From contig JAOCPU010000009.1 in the NCBI GenBank assembly GCA_035772785.1, positions 248,001 to 312,000 on the forward strand: a stretch of 64,000 nt of DNA. The letters are read 5' to 3'. This stretch comes from Phlebiopsis flavidoalba. Taxonomy: Eukaryota > Basidiomycota > Agaricomycetes > Polyporales > Phanerochaetaceae. Made by a program: the position numbers and the translations under genes. How positions within the stretch are numbered: the first letter of the stretch is position 1; the number at the start of each line of letters is the position of its first letter. Under the pieces are notes generated by a model. The model was not told where the DNA came from, searched no databases, and saw only the letters and a program-made list of their open reading frames with translations. Below, in pieces: positions 34,920-46,700 of the stretch.

Positions 34920-37900
34920 TGACAACACTAACGAGTTCGGCGTCGCTCGTCTCGAACACCGATGACTGGTCATGTTTTCCTTAGTACGCAGTCGAGTAAA
35001 AACTAAACGGTGGAATTGTCTACGGCTGAAGGCGACGGATGGCCAGCACACGGGACCCTCGCTACTCGAGGACCACTTTGCGCGCGAGAAGATCTCTCGG
35101 TTTGACCACGAGCGAATTCATTTCAGGTCGGTTCGAATCACATACAGCAGGAGCATAACAAAACAGAGCAAACATGGGCAAATTTTTATAACAGAAAAAA
35201 AGTAAACGAAATATAGAAAAATAACAAAAAAGTCAAACCGACTCAGAAATTACAAAAAAAGATAAAAATACAACGAAATTGTCAATAATGAAACAAAATA
35301 CGCAATAACAAAAATCAAAAGGAAAACAAAAAAGTAAAAAAGCGAACAAACTAAAGAAAACAAAAAAAGAAAGCTGCAACAAATAAGCGCGAAACTACCT
35401 ATTACCGGCTGCAAGTCAACGACAAAAAAACACCATGATACTTACCACGCAAGAAAAAAAAACCAAAAAAATACAAAAAAACGAACAGTAGTGCAGCAAA
35501 TTATAATTAACGACAAAAGATAAAGGGATAAATATCACAATAATAAGGACGTTCAAAGGAAAGGACTAAACCCTAAAATAGTAAGAGAAAACGACGTGAC
35601 CCAACGACCAACAAACAAAACCACAACAAAAACAAAAAACACTAAGCATACACACAAACACTCAAAAAAAACGCCCAAAAAAAAAAAAAATAAGAAAGAA
35701 AAAAACAAAAAGAACAAAAAAAAGGAAACAGGCAAACAACAAAGTAAAAAAAGTCAGAAAATTTAAGAATCCAAGAATAAAATAAAGACACCAAAAAATC
35801 ACAAAATAAAACAGAAAACAAACTAAAAAACAAAAAAAAAATAGCAAAGAAATCAAACAATAGAACAAAAAAAGAAAAAAATTAAGCAAACAAAAAAAAA
35901 ATCGTGAAAAAAGAATTCTATAACAACCGAAAAAAACAAACAAACAAAACAAAAATATCAAAAAACCAAACACAAAAGAAAAATAAAAATAAAATAAAAC
36001 CAGGTTAATAATCAAAATAAAAGCAAAAACAAGAAAAGAGAATAAACAAAACTAGAAAAAAAAACGAAAACAAACAAAATAAAATACATAAAAAAAAAAA
36101 ACAAGTCACAACACAAGAAGAATACAAACATAAAGCAAAAATAAAAAACAAAAAAACCAAAAACATGATAAAAACAGCAAGAGAACAAAGAACAAAGAAA
36201 CCAAACACAAAACAATACCCACAAACACAAACCAACAAGAAAATAAACAACAAAAACCCTACAACCCACAAAGCACAACAAACAGAATAAAACAAAGAAT
36301 AGAAAAAAAAATAAACAACCAACAAAATAAACAAACAAAAACAAAAAAGACTAAAACAACACAAACAAATAAATACAAAATTAAAAACAATAACAAAACC
36401 AGTTAGACAGCAAAATAAACCAAATACAACAAAAAAACAGACAAAATATCACCATAAAGAAAGACAGACAAATATATTAAGCACAAAAAAAAATAAAAAA
36501 ATAAAAATATAAAAAAAAAATGAACATAAAAAAAAAACCACAAAAACAAAAAACACAAAAACCGCCCCCAAAATAAAAAAAAAAATATACATAAGAAAAA
36601 AAAAAAATAACACGGAACAAACAAGAAAACATATCAAACTAAAAAAAAAAAAAGAAACAAACAAAAATAAAAACAATAAAAAAAAAAAAAAATCAATACA
36701 AAATAAAATAATTGCAACAACATACTACTAAAAAGCAGCCAACAAAAAAAAAAAACAAAAAAAAAAAGTATCAACCAAAAAAAAAATAATAAACACTAAA
36801 ACAAAAAAAACCAAAACACGCAAAACATAATACAAAAAAAAAAAACAAATAAACAAAGCAAAGTGCCGTGTTTGACCGCGACCCGTCGAGAACCACTTCT
36901 ACGTTTGTACGTTTTAGCTACATGTGCAAGGGCTTCGAGGGGCAGCGCCGTAAGGACATCTTCTTGAAGTATCAGTCCTGTCTCACCGCATTTTAGGATA
37001 CCGTCCGAGATGTCCGAGGCTTCGCGGTGAAGTTCTACACGGAAGTAGGGAAACTGGGACACGTGTCGTTGGCAACGACAGTATGTATTCCACAGCCGTT
37101 GAGGTTACTTGCGATACTCATGCATGTTCTAGTCCCTGTGTCTTTCTTCATTCAAGACGCTATCAATTCCCGGACGTTATCCACGCCGTGAAGCCTGAAC
37201 CCCACAATGAAGTCCCCACCGGTCCCAGAGCGCGCACAACACTTCTGGGACTTCGTCGAGCCTACAGCCAGAATGTCGAGCAAGCATTCCACTTATGTCG
37301 CCTTACCTTCTAACGATGAAACGCAGCGGCTCACATGGTGATGTGGGTCATGTCCGACCGTGGCATCCCCCGTTCATATCGTATGATGCAAGGGTTCGGT
37401 GTCAATACCTATACCCTGGTCAACGCTGCGAACGGAACGATTCTTTGTTAAATTCCACTGGCTCCCTGAACTCGGTGTCCACAGCCTTGTCTGGGATGAG
37501 GCTCTTAAGATTTGCGGCCAAGACCCTGGTATGTGACTTCAGCTACGACTTATTACACTTTGTCCCAATTCCCCGCACAGACTTCCATCGTAAGGATCTC
37601 GAGGAAGCCATCACCACCGGAGCCTACCCTACGTGGAAGTTTTGCCATCAGGCCATCCCTGAGGCGGACGAGCACAAGTTCGACTTCGACATCCTCGATG
37701 CTACAAAGGTTTTGGCCAGAAGAATTAGGTCCCACTCGAAGTCTCGGCGAGATGGTTTTGAACCGCACCGTCGACGAGTACTTCCTGAGACCGAGCAAGT
37801 CGCATTCTGCACGTCCCACGGTCGTTCCAGGCATAGGCTTCAGCGACGACCCGCTTCTTCAAGGTCGCAACTTCTCCTACTTCGACACTCAGATCTCTCG

Positions 37901-39099
37901 TCATCTCGGTATCAACTGGCAAGAGCTGCCGATCAACAGGCCAGTGTGCCCTGTCATGAACTACAACCGCGACGGCAAGATGCGCCACAAGATCTACCAG
38001 GGTACCGTGAACTACTGGCCTAACAGGAAGGAAGAGTTCAAGCCGGTTCCCTCCTGAGCATGGTGGATACACGTCGAGTACGTTACTGCCTTTCAACCGT
38101 GAATTACACACTAATCCAAGAATTGTTAGGTATGCTCAGAAGGTACAAGGGATGAAGGCCCGCCTCCGTGGCGCGAAGTTCCAGGAGCATTACAACCAAG
38201 CTCAGCTCTTCTACAACTCTCTCACGGAGTAACGAGCAACAGCATCTCATCGACGCCATCTCTTTCGAGCTCTCGCATTGTGACGACCCCGTCGTATTCG
38301 AGTCTTACACGAAGACTCTCAACAAGATTGACTCTGTGAGCTCGCGCGCAAGGTCGCTATCACGTTGGTGTCGTTCCTGACGAGACCACCAGCCAGCCCA
38401 ACCACGGCAAGAAGTCAGCAACCTTCTCACAGCTCTACTATGCGCCGAAGGAACCCACGATCAAGTCGCGTCGTATCGCGATCCTCGTTTCAGATGGTTT
38501 CAACATGGCCGAGGTCGAGGCTCTCAGGGCCGCTATCAAGGCTGGATCCGCTACGAGCTGGGTCATTGGCCCTCGCAGGGGCTACGTGTACCCGAGGGTG
38601 CCGTCATTGGCTCTGGCAAGGGCGGTGTCTGGGCTGACCATCACTTTGAAGGTCAGCGCAGCACGCTCTTTCGATGCCCTCATCGTCCCCGGAGGTGCGA
38701 AGAGCGTGGCGCAGGCGTTGGCAGAGAATGGTCGCGCCATCCACTGGATACGCGAGGCCTTTGGTCATTGCAAGGCCATTGGAGGTATCGGTGAAGGTTC
38801 GTCATTTACTATCGTTGTCAATGATCCCACACTCATACAGCTTTCAGGTGTTCACTTCCTCCGGGAGGCGGTCATGCTCCCAGGCATTGAGTATAACACC
38901 GACCTCTCCAGCGACCGGGTGATTTCCTCGCTTGGCGTCGTCACTGTAGGCAAAGCTCGGCGCCACGGGTATCCTTTCGGACGTCCTGAAGATCTCATCA
39001 AGCGACAAGGACTTCATCTCGCACTTCTCGTACGAAGTTAGCAAGCACAGGTGCTACGAGCGTGAGCTCAAGGGCTTGACGAAGAAGGTCGCCTACTAA
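34920..39099 (+). CDS. large-subunit catalase, interrupted by an A-rich tract
   Basis: Haem catalase (2 H2O2 to 2 H2O + O2) of the large-subunit clade with a C-terminal flavodoxin/DJ-1-like domain. N-terminal exons: TNEFGVA (about 34928), an intron after GATGACTGG, then [20 protein letters not shown] (about 35030) and ISRFDHERI up to about 35119. About 50 residues that should follow, including the catalytic-His RVVHARG region, are missing; 1.7 kb of A/C-rich sequence stands there. Coding resumes at about 36897 with FVRFS, then [21 protein letters not shown] (about 36999), [17 protein letters not shown], and [20 protein letters not shown] (about 37838). The DJ-1-like part has [20 protein letters not shown] (about 38479) and [18 protein letters not shown]. 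The end is [17 protein letters not shown] at 39097. Further single-base breaks occur. The true start is not seen. Confidence 0.88.
35160..36862. repeat. A/C-only low-complexity tract inside catalase
   Basis: About 1.7 kb made almost only of A with scattered C; G and T fade out over the first several hundred bases and are rare after about 35700. The left edge is gradual (normal sequence to about 35150), the right edge sharp (36862, followed at once by catalase sequence). No repeat unit, no target-site duplication and no coding capacity. The long Phe-rich frames on the minus strand are artefacts of poly-T. It replaces roughly 150-170 bp of catalase coding sequence. Confidence 0.92.
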
Positions 39100-39263
39100 G
39101 CAAGTTGTCGACACGGATCATCCCAAGGAAACTTTATGTATTTTATGTAAAACCAAGTTGTTGTATTGTAGCCAGTGTAATGTGTACCATGATTTGACGA
39201 CTAGACCCTGTTGTGCAATGCATGATATAACATCGTCAGGCGACGCCGTGCGGGTCACATACC

Positions 39264-40336
39264 CTAGTTCCCGAAGTCTTTCAACTTCTCGGTCACACTG
39301 ACTTCTTGAGCTGAATATAGTGATTTAGAAGGTGACCAGTGATACGGAGGGTAGTCGACTTACCGGTGGGCTGATTCCGCTGCCCTCGAATAGGCAAGGA
39401 CGAACTGTTCAGCAAGCCAATCATCTTGTACCGCCCCGAGGTCGCGTACGATGAGGTTCCTAGGTTGTCCAGGTACAGGTGGTGCAACCAAAATATCCAG
39501 GGCCCTGGTGCTTCGCCAACGGCGAATTTGGGAACATGGACTTGAGTTTGCGAAGCGGTCTCTTGGATGGCAAGTTCGTAGTCCGTCCGCTGTGAGTTGC
39601 CCGCGTTGCTTGAAGAGGACGAGACGGGCTTGGATAGAACGGAGGAAACCGTCACGCAGGTGCGAGAAAGATGTGGAACGCGTAGGGACTACGCGAGAGT
39701 TGTTAGTTGGTGTGTGGCGCGTATCTGAGCAGAAGAGTGACGTACTGATACGGAGTACGCACGCACGCGTTTGTTTGCGAACGATGTGCTCTATTTTCTC
39801 CTCGGGCGACGCGGACTTGGGAATCTATGTGCGGGATTGTTGAGGATACGATGAAAAGATGCCCTCAATGCAACCACTCACGTTCAACTGCGGGTTCGCC
39901 AGGTCGCCAGTAGAACCCAACGGAGTAGACCTTTATGCCAAGGAACGAAACGGTCCTCACGCCAACACCAACAAGTGAGTAAGGTGGGCAGCGGTTGCTT
40001 GGACTGTATCTTCAGCGTGTTGGGGGGGGAATGCGATGGACGACGCGGGGTCAACTGTGCGAAGGTGTGAGTGATTTCATACAATGACCGGCAAGGAAGT
40101 CAATGCACACTTGTCTCGTCGGCCAGAGCGGGTCGGCATCAAGCTGAATGGCCGACTGCAAGGCTACGAAGCCCGTTACGGCTGCGACGGAGCCCCATAA
40201 CAGAGGCCTGAATCTTGAGACGGCGTTGCTGCCGACCTGGCTAGCAGCGCGCGACGTGCAGCACTGGAGGAGAAGGAGCGCGTCGCCGAGGCGACTGCGC
40301 GACACGCAAAAGGCTGCAGGCAGCAGTAGGGAACAT
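39264..40336 (-). CDS. AIM18/AIM46-like mitochondrial protein (chalcone-isomerase fold)
   Basis: Fungal Aim18/Aim46 proteins are inner-membrane mitochondrial proteins with a chalcone-isomerase-like fold. The N-terminal region (from about 40336) is Arg/Ser/Ala-rich without acids (for example RSFSSSAARRALLARSAAT), as in a presequence. A hydrophobic segment follows (PLLWGSVAAVTGFVALQSAI, about 40210-40150), probably a membrane anchor. The signature is VGVGVRTVSFLGIKVYSVGF (about 39975-39915). Later pieces are RDGFLRSIQARLVLFK (about 39655-39610), DYELAIQETASQ and WLAEQFVLAYFEGSGISPP (about 39420-39365). The likely end is EKLKDFGN with TAG at 39264. Many frame changes; the start is a guess among several Met codons. 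Confidence 0.68.
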
Positions 40337-40725
40337 CCACGGAGGCGAGATGTGAGGAGACTCGGAGCGCAGTGGCGGCGTGGCGGGGCGAACGAGGCCC
40401 CAGAAGGGTAAGAGGGCGGGACGGCACGTGGCGGACAACGGGACGCGATCTTGATCTGATGTGTTTTGAGTGGCGCCTGGAAAGCAGCCGCAGACCGTGA
40501 CTTAGCAATCGACCACTGCATACGCGTCGCGGCGTCGACCCTCTCTCTCACACTACCGCTTGCGTGGGCCTTTTTGCTGCCGCATCGAGAGGACCGCGTC
40601 AACCGTTGTGGTGAACTCGTGAAGACTCATCGGAATCACCGACATAATAACACGCGAAGGTATGGTACCATACAGTCGCACCCTTGTTACATGTGAACCA
40701 CATCCACTATCAGTGTCCGTCCGAC
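40337..40725. promoter_or_regulatory. divergent upstream region, AIM18-like / BLM10
   Basis: About 390 bp between the two gene starts. No operator recognised; the exact AIM18-like start is uncertain, so part of this may be coding. Confidence 0.35.
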
Positions 40726-43700
40726 ATGGCCACTGACATACTTGCTTCTGTGAGTTTCCAGTCTCTGTTTTCACTACCATTTCGGATTCGGGCGAAATAG
40801 CTCATGGACGAGGACGATATGTCCGCGTCCCCGACTCGCCTCTAGAGTCGGGATCTATGGTCGCCGAGGCAACAGGCTAGCGTTGCCTCTATACGCAAGA
40901 CCGATCAAGCGCCCCCCACGACAGGCGCGCCACGCTGGTAAGTCCGTACCTCGACGAACTCTACCCGTACGCACAGAAATGCGAATCAGTCATGAGGAGA
41001 TGCAGGCCAATCCTCGATGTACCTCGTCGCAAGATCACGCTGTCTGTGCAAAGAGCAAGAAACTGGCTGTTGTGTTGACCACATGGGACGGTGCACTCCT
41101 AATGGTACGCTATGCTCTACAGCGCGACTCTTTCGCTGACCTTCTGAGCTCCCTGCCAGCTGGCTATTGATGCGCTATCCAATTCCAAAGTCCGACTCGT
41201 GCAAGCTTGCTCGCTTGTACTACGAACTGTGTCTTCCATACCATGGTCTCGAGCCTCGAGTTACCCGGAGCTGGGCAGACATGCTGTCCCGGCTCATTTC
41301 TAACACAACCGGATCAGCAGGCGCAAGATAGAGTCCTCTGATCTACAACTGCCCTGGACAAGACCCTTCTGGCGTGCACTCCAGAAGGAGCTGTGGCCGA
41401 CAGCGCAGATTGCACGACCCCAAGTAAGTGGGGTCTTTCTACGGCGGATACTCGCCTTAACTTGATCCGAATAGCCGTAATGTCGTCAATGTTCTCATCT
41501 TCACATCGCGGAAGTCTGCGACAGATATTTCCCGACGTCCGAGTATTTGATATGCTATCTGAATTCCTGCCCATGGTCACCCAGGACGTACGTGTGTCGA
41601 ATACTACGCCTAAACACTAGCTTTAACGACTTTTGCACCAGAATATTCTGACCATGGTTCCAGTCATGACAGCGTTCTTACTCCCACACATACCCATTTG
41701 TACATGCCGACGCTTTTCAAAAGCTGTGGGAAGCGTTTAAACTCGAGTGTCCTCGACGATCGTCTAGTCGAGCTATTGTGGCGAGTTGTCAGAGGAGCAT
41801 GGTATCAGGTAAATCGGGAGATGCTGGTCCAGATGGAGGCGCAGAATGGAAGGATGTTCGGCATTTGGACGCAAGCGGAGTGGACAATGCTTGTTGGAAG
41901 GGCGCTATGGCTCCATGAGTAGGCAGTTGTGCTTATACACTGTGTGCGATAATATTGACGTGAGTTTCTATTTCAGATGTTCCAGTTGGAAACGTCAGGG
42001 TATGTTATGAACATGCTTACTCGCCGATTTTCGCGCTCATTATACATACAGGGCCGCGAGCACCACAGCGGCACATGCCGACAGCATGGCCGACAAAGGC
42101 TCAATGAGGATCACAGGAAGCCCATCATTCGCTACAGTTGGTATAATCCGTACTACTCATTCACGTTGACTAATCTGTGTCTCAGATGCACTGGCCAAAT
42201 TCTTCGTTTACTATCGATGTCTCTTGACGGTCCCAATACGCGGCGATACAGGTACCCACTCCAGCAGAGGGAGTTATCGACCGCGCAGACTGGATATCTT
42301 GCCGGGTCGAGAGCTCTTGACTCATTGGATAAGCTCATAACGAGTACTGAGTCATATTTCCACCCTTCTAACTCGGGACATTGGACACTCGCGTGTAAAT
42401 ACGCCGACTTTCTACATTGATTGGAGCTTGACTCTTGAACTTGCAGTTGACGAGCTTCAGTTCAAACGACTTCGCCGCTGAGTTCTGTAAGCGGTGGAAG
42501 GAAGAGCAACAATCAACAACATGGCAAGACACCGATAGTAAGTGAATGTCCGACGCACGATATATCCACCCGTGCAAGCTAATATGGTGATCACCCGACA
42601 CTGTATGGTGATTCTAACTAAACCCTCAATTCGACGCAAATTTGTCACAACACTTCGTACACCAGCTCTTCTCGCCATGTTTGCCAAGGATCCAATTTCG
42701 TCAACATATGCTCAGGGCGCGTTGCGCGCACTGGCCTCCTTTTGGACCCAACCTGGTCATGCCAGAGATTTTGGAGGCGCGCATACAGTGGTCTCGAAGT
42801 CGTCAACGAGGACTCATGGACGCACTGCTGTTCTAAACGTCTTTGGCGGGGTCGCTCTCCCACTTCGTATCGGAGAAGATGTGGCTTGGTGGCCAAGCAA
42901 AACACATTGTACCACTCCTGGAACTTTGTATACCTGGTATTGATCTCGTAAGCGACCCATAGACCCCACAAGCTCCCACTGTCTGATTTGCGACACAGAA
43001 CGATCCGATGAAGACTCTCTGCACGTCTATGTTCATCGTATCTGTCGTGCAACATATCAAGGTTGGCGACCTATCCATACAGCAAGGTGGAGTGCCGCTA
43101 TCTAGCGGACCTGCCGAAGATATGATGGAGGTAGACACGCAGCAGGACGATAGCCATCTACCCGACGGCACCGATATCGGCCAAAACACCAACTCTTAGA
43201 GCCGCGAAGAAGAACGTACGCTCGCTCGTGACAGTACCGCCGGCTTCGCAGGTATGTGTTTTTCTGTTTAGACTTGAATGAAAGCAAACTTGTTTATAGA
43301 TTGGGTTACTGCACTCATTCGGAGAGTTTTCGCGCTTTATGAAAACCTACCTGAAGAGGGAGGGAAGAAGAACACCACCGGAGGCAAACTTGAAGAGGCG
43401 GTTCTCAAGTCTATTAAGGGCACACTCGATGTTCTGTGCTTGCAGTTATCAGGCTCCCTGTTTGATCTGGTGCTGAAGCTTGTTTACGAGTATGGCACTA
43501 CCAATGCAAGGTCGAACGGCGTCCGTGCCTTTGGTCAACTGGTGGCCTGCCTAGCCCGTGTCCAGCCAGAGAAGACCTTGGCAAAGTTCTTGCCGTTTTG
43601 CTCGTCGCAGATCAAGGAAGAGCTCAAACACGGTGCCTCAAGTATCAGAACAACTTCTACGCATGCCGCTGTACCTTCTGATACAACACTACATTGGAGT

Positions 43701-46700
43701 CAGTACATCGTGCGAATGATCCGTCTTATGTGAGAACTCATCCGATCTACTATTAGACATGTCCATACTGCGAGGATGCCTCGGGTATGGCGGTCCAGTT
43801 GTGCGTAATTCTTGGTATTCCATTAGAACAAACTAAAGACGCGCCAATAGTTCTAGCTTCTCAAGTACAAAGAAGAGATCATCGAAATTCTCCAGCTCCT
43901 CATCGAAAAAACAAAAGAGAGCGAACGCGGATATAGCGGCACGGGTCGCCTGATCCACCGTATCTTGCACACTGTTGGCGCGGTGTACACCATAAACGCG
44001 CGTTTCGTTAACAGTGACGAGTGGAATGATTCAGGTGAGGCTAGAACAAACCCTTTCCCGCAAAGGCTTATTGGAGTGAGGCAGAGTTAACAGGAACCAC
44101 AACCTTCATTGGGGTCGCTATGGTCAGTGGTGACGATGTCAAAATTGAAGTGGCATAGTAGGTTGGACCGTCCGCTAAGGTTTCTTTGCGCGCTGACTTT
44201 GGCTAGCTCCATCGGCGGAGGAGATTGACTTCGTCATCGAGATTCTCGATAGGATCGGTGGGCCCTGCCCTTGACCAGGTTGAGCTTCATCCTACAGTCT
44301 GCTGTTGCCACTGGGACGATACACACCGGAACGATTTCTGCCGGTGCGTTTACCTGGTTCTGGAGGTCTCCCGCAGCGTATTGATGGACGGTAAAGCTAT
44401 CTGCACGACCGTGCGGTCCATCTGGGGTGGTCTCCCGACGCTCCTTCAAGACGCTCCCAAAGAAGTGAAGAATCCATGCTTCTACTCCGATACAGAAGTT
44501 GAAGGTCGTCCTAGTCACACCGCTCGCCGTTCAGGCCGGTTTTGCGCTCGATGATCCGTCGGATACACGGTACCAGAAGGTGCTCGCCACCGCACCAGAT
44601 TTGGGAACGTCATAGCCACAGAGCAACCATTCGCCTTGAGCCAGCGGGTGGAAGGCGAGGACCACATCGACGCCGCCGTCATCAGTGTCTCGAAGGCTAT
44701 CGACGTCTATTTTGCTCGAGTACGCGATCACTCGCAGACACATTTGGACAGTTTACAGAAGAGCTACACCGTCGCCCGAGAGTAAGTGCGTTGACTCATT
44801 TGTTTCATGCGCGAAATGAGTGCGACGCCAGTCTCAATCGTATATGGCCTCGACAGAAGGAGAACGCTCGCCAAGCGTTTGTGAAACGGGCCCAGGCTTA
44901 TCATGCGGGACGCATATACCTGCATTCTCTATATCGCAAGCGGTCGGAGCTAGATGACATGTTGTGCTGGAGGATTTTGGTAAAGTGTGCTCTCTCTCCT
45001 TACACTCGAGTTCGAAGGTAAGGTCCCCTTGCTCCTTCAGAAGAAACCATTTAATGGCTAGATAGGGCATGCGCAAGCCGTACTCCACAATGCTGCTTGC
45101 TGGGGTATGTGACACCAGCCTTTGGCACCTTGATACTCTAACCTACTCGACAGTATTATCTTCGGCTTTCCTCCTTCGTTGTATACCATTCGTCTTGCCC
45201 TTTCCGCCTACCCTTCCTTCAACGCGATTCGTCCTCTCCCATGGCTATTTCAAGCTCTGAGCAAAGGCAATGACCTCTGACCGTATGAAGGGCGCTCTGT
45301 ATGTTCTCTGGTTAACAAAGGGATCAGTGAGTCCTGTAGTCGGCCCGATCTCATCCACGACTCAATACGCCATTATTTCTCAAGCCTCATATATGCACTT
45401 GCTGGTAGGTAATCGATCAGTGTATATAGACTACCGCTGATTACTCCTCTCGTTAGATCCTAATTTCCACGGCCAATACTTGCGGACACTTGTGTGGAAT
45501 GTCTAATTCGAAGAAAAGGTAGATTTGAGTCTCATGCCAAGGCCCTAACTAACACAACATATCCTGTTATAGCCGTCCATCCAGAAGCTGGTCAACAACG
45601 TCGCTCAAGATTGTCTATCCTTCCTCACTTAACGAGCCTCCTGGAAGCCCTACACACCGATACTTTTGCAGAGGAAATCGTCGGTGTTGAGGATTGTGCA
45701 TTGAACGACTTGGCTCAAGAGTTCTCGTCGGAGCTGATCGACCGGGATCTCTTGGAGAGAGCCCTGTCGAAAGCTCCAGCCCGAGCCTCGCTTAAGAAAA
45801 CAGCGATATGTGCCGAACACGTGCGTTGCTTTAATACCTGCGACGTAACCCATCGGAACATATTCTCACGTTGAAGCAGGAGTCGGCAATATTAGAGATT
45901 TCGCATTGAGACCTCTACGCATGTACGCAACGGCCGCTTGGTATCATCGTGGAAGCCTAACTGGACACTACTATAGTGGCGATACGTGCAAATCGCTGCC
46001 AAAATTCCTGTATAATTTGCTGGAGCCCCCCCCTGAAGCGAGACAGTATTCCGCCGCCAGCGTTGGGTAAGTTCTTTGCCGAGCTGACGATAAGACCCTC
46101 ACACGACAAATACGCTCGTGTGCTCATAAGTGAGCAGTATAGTATCAATGTACTCATCCTCTTTATTTTTTTCATCTGCCCCTGATCGTCTCGAACAACT
46201 CTACAGCGGCGCGATCGTCTAAAAAGATGACGTCCCACATGTAAGATACGGAACATCGACTCTAAGTCTGCGGAGGAGGGGAACCTCTGGCTCGATGAGT
46301 GGAGAAATCGGGCCTCTGCGGATCGATGTCTCCATTCAAGACGCCGCGGGCTTCTCATCACCCACGCAACTGCGAGGACCGGCACCAAATCGGTAAACCA
46401 CGATGATCCCGAATCTTTCTACGTAGACAAGCTCAACACAGGCTTCCTTGTATGGAGCAAAGAACCTCCAAAGTACCAAAGCATAAATAGTGCACGCCAT
46501 TACAGGCCTATGTCGGCCCTGGTGTATCACCATTTACCTAGGGGAAGATTCTGTCGCAGAAGCTCCTCCAGGCTGATGGACTGTCTGCAGGAAGTTGTGA
46601 CCGATGAGGCATACTTCAGGCAGCTGTCTACGCTACTGGCTCACAAGAGTCGAGTAAGAATCCGACTACATAAATTGAAGCTACGTTCTGACGCAGAATG

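Noticed and set aside
35553..36676. Several Phe/Leu-rich minus-strand frames of 60-119 codons that look like multi-pass membrane proteins
   Set aside because: They are translations of poly-T in the A/C-only tract and carry no real sequence information.
35160..36862. A retrotransposon poly-A tail or microsatellite expansion inside catalase
   Set aside because: No element body, no target-site duplication, no repeat unit; about 50 residues of catalase are missing rather than merely split; the left edge fades gradually.
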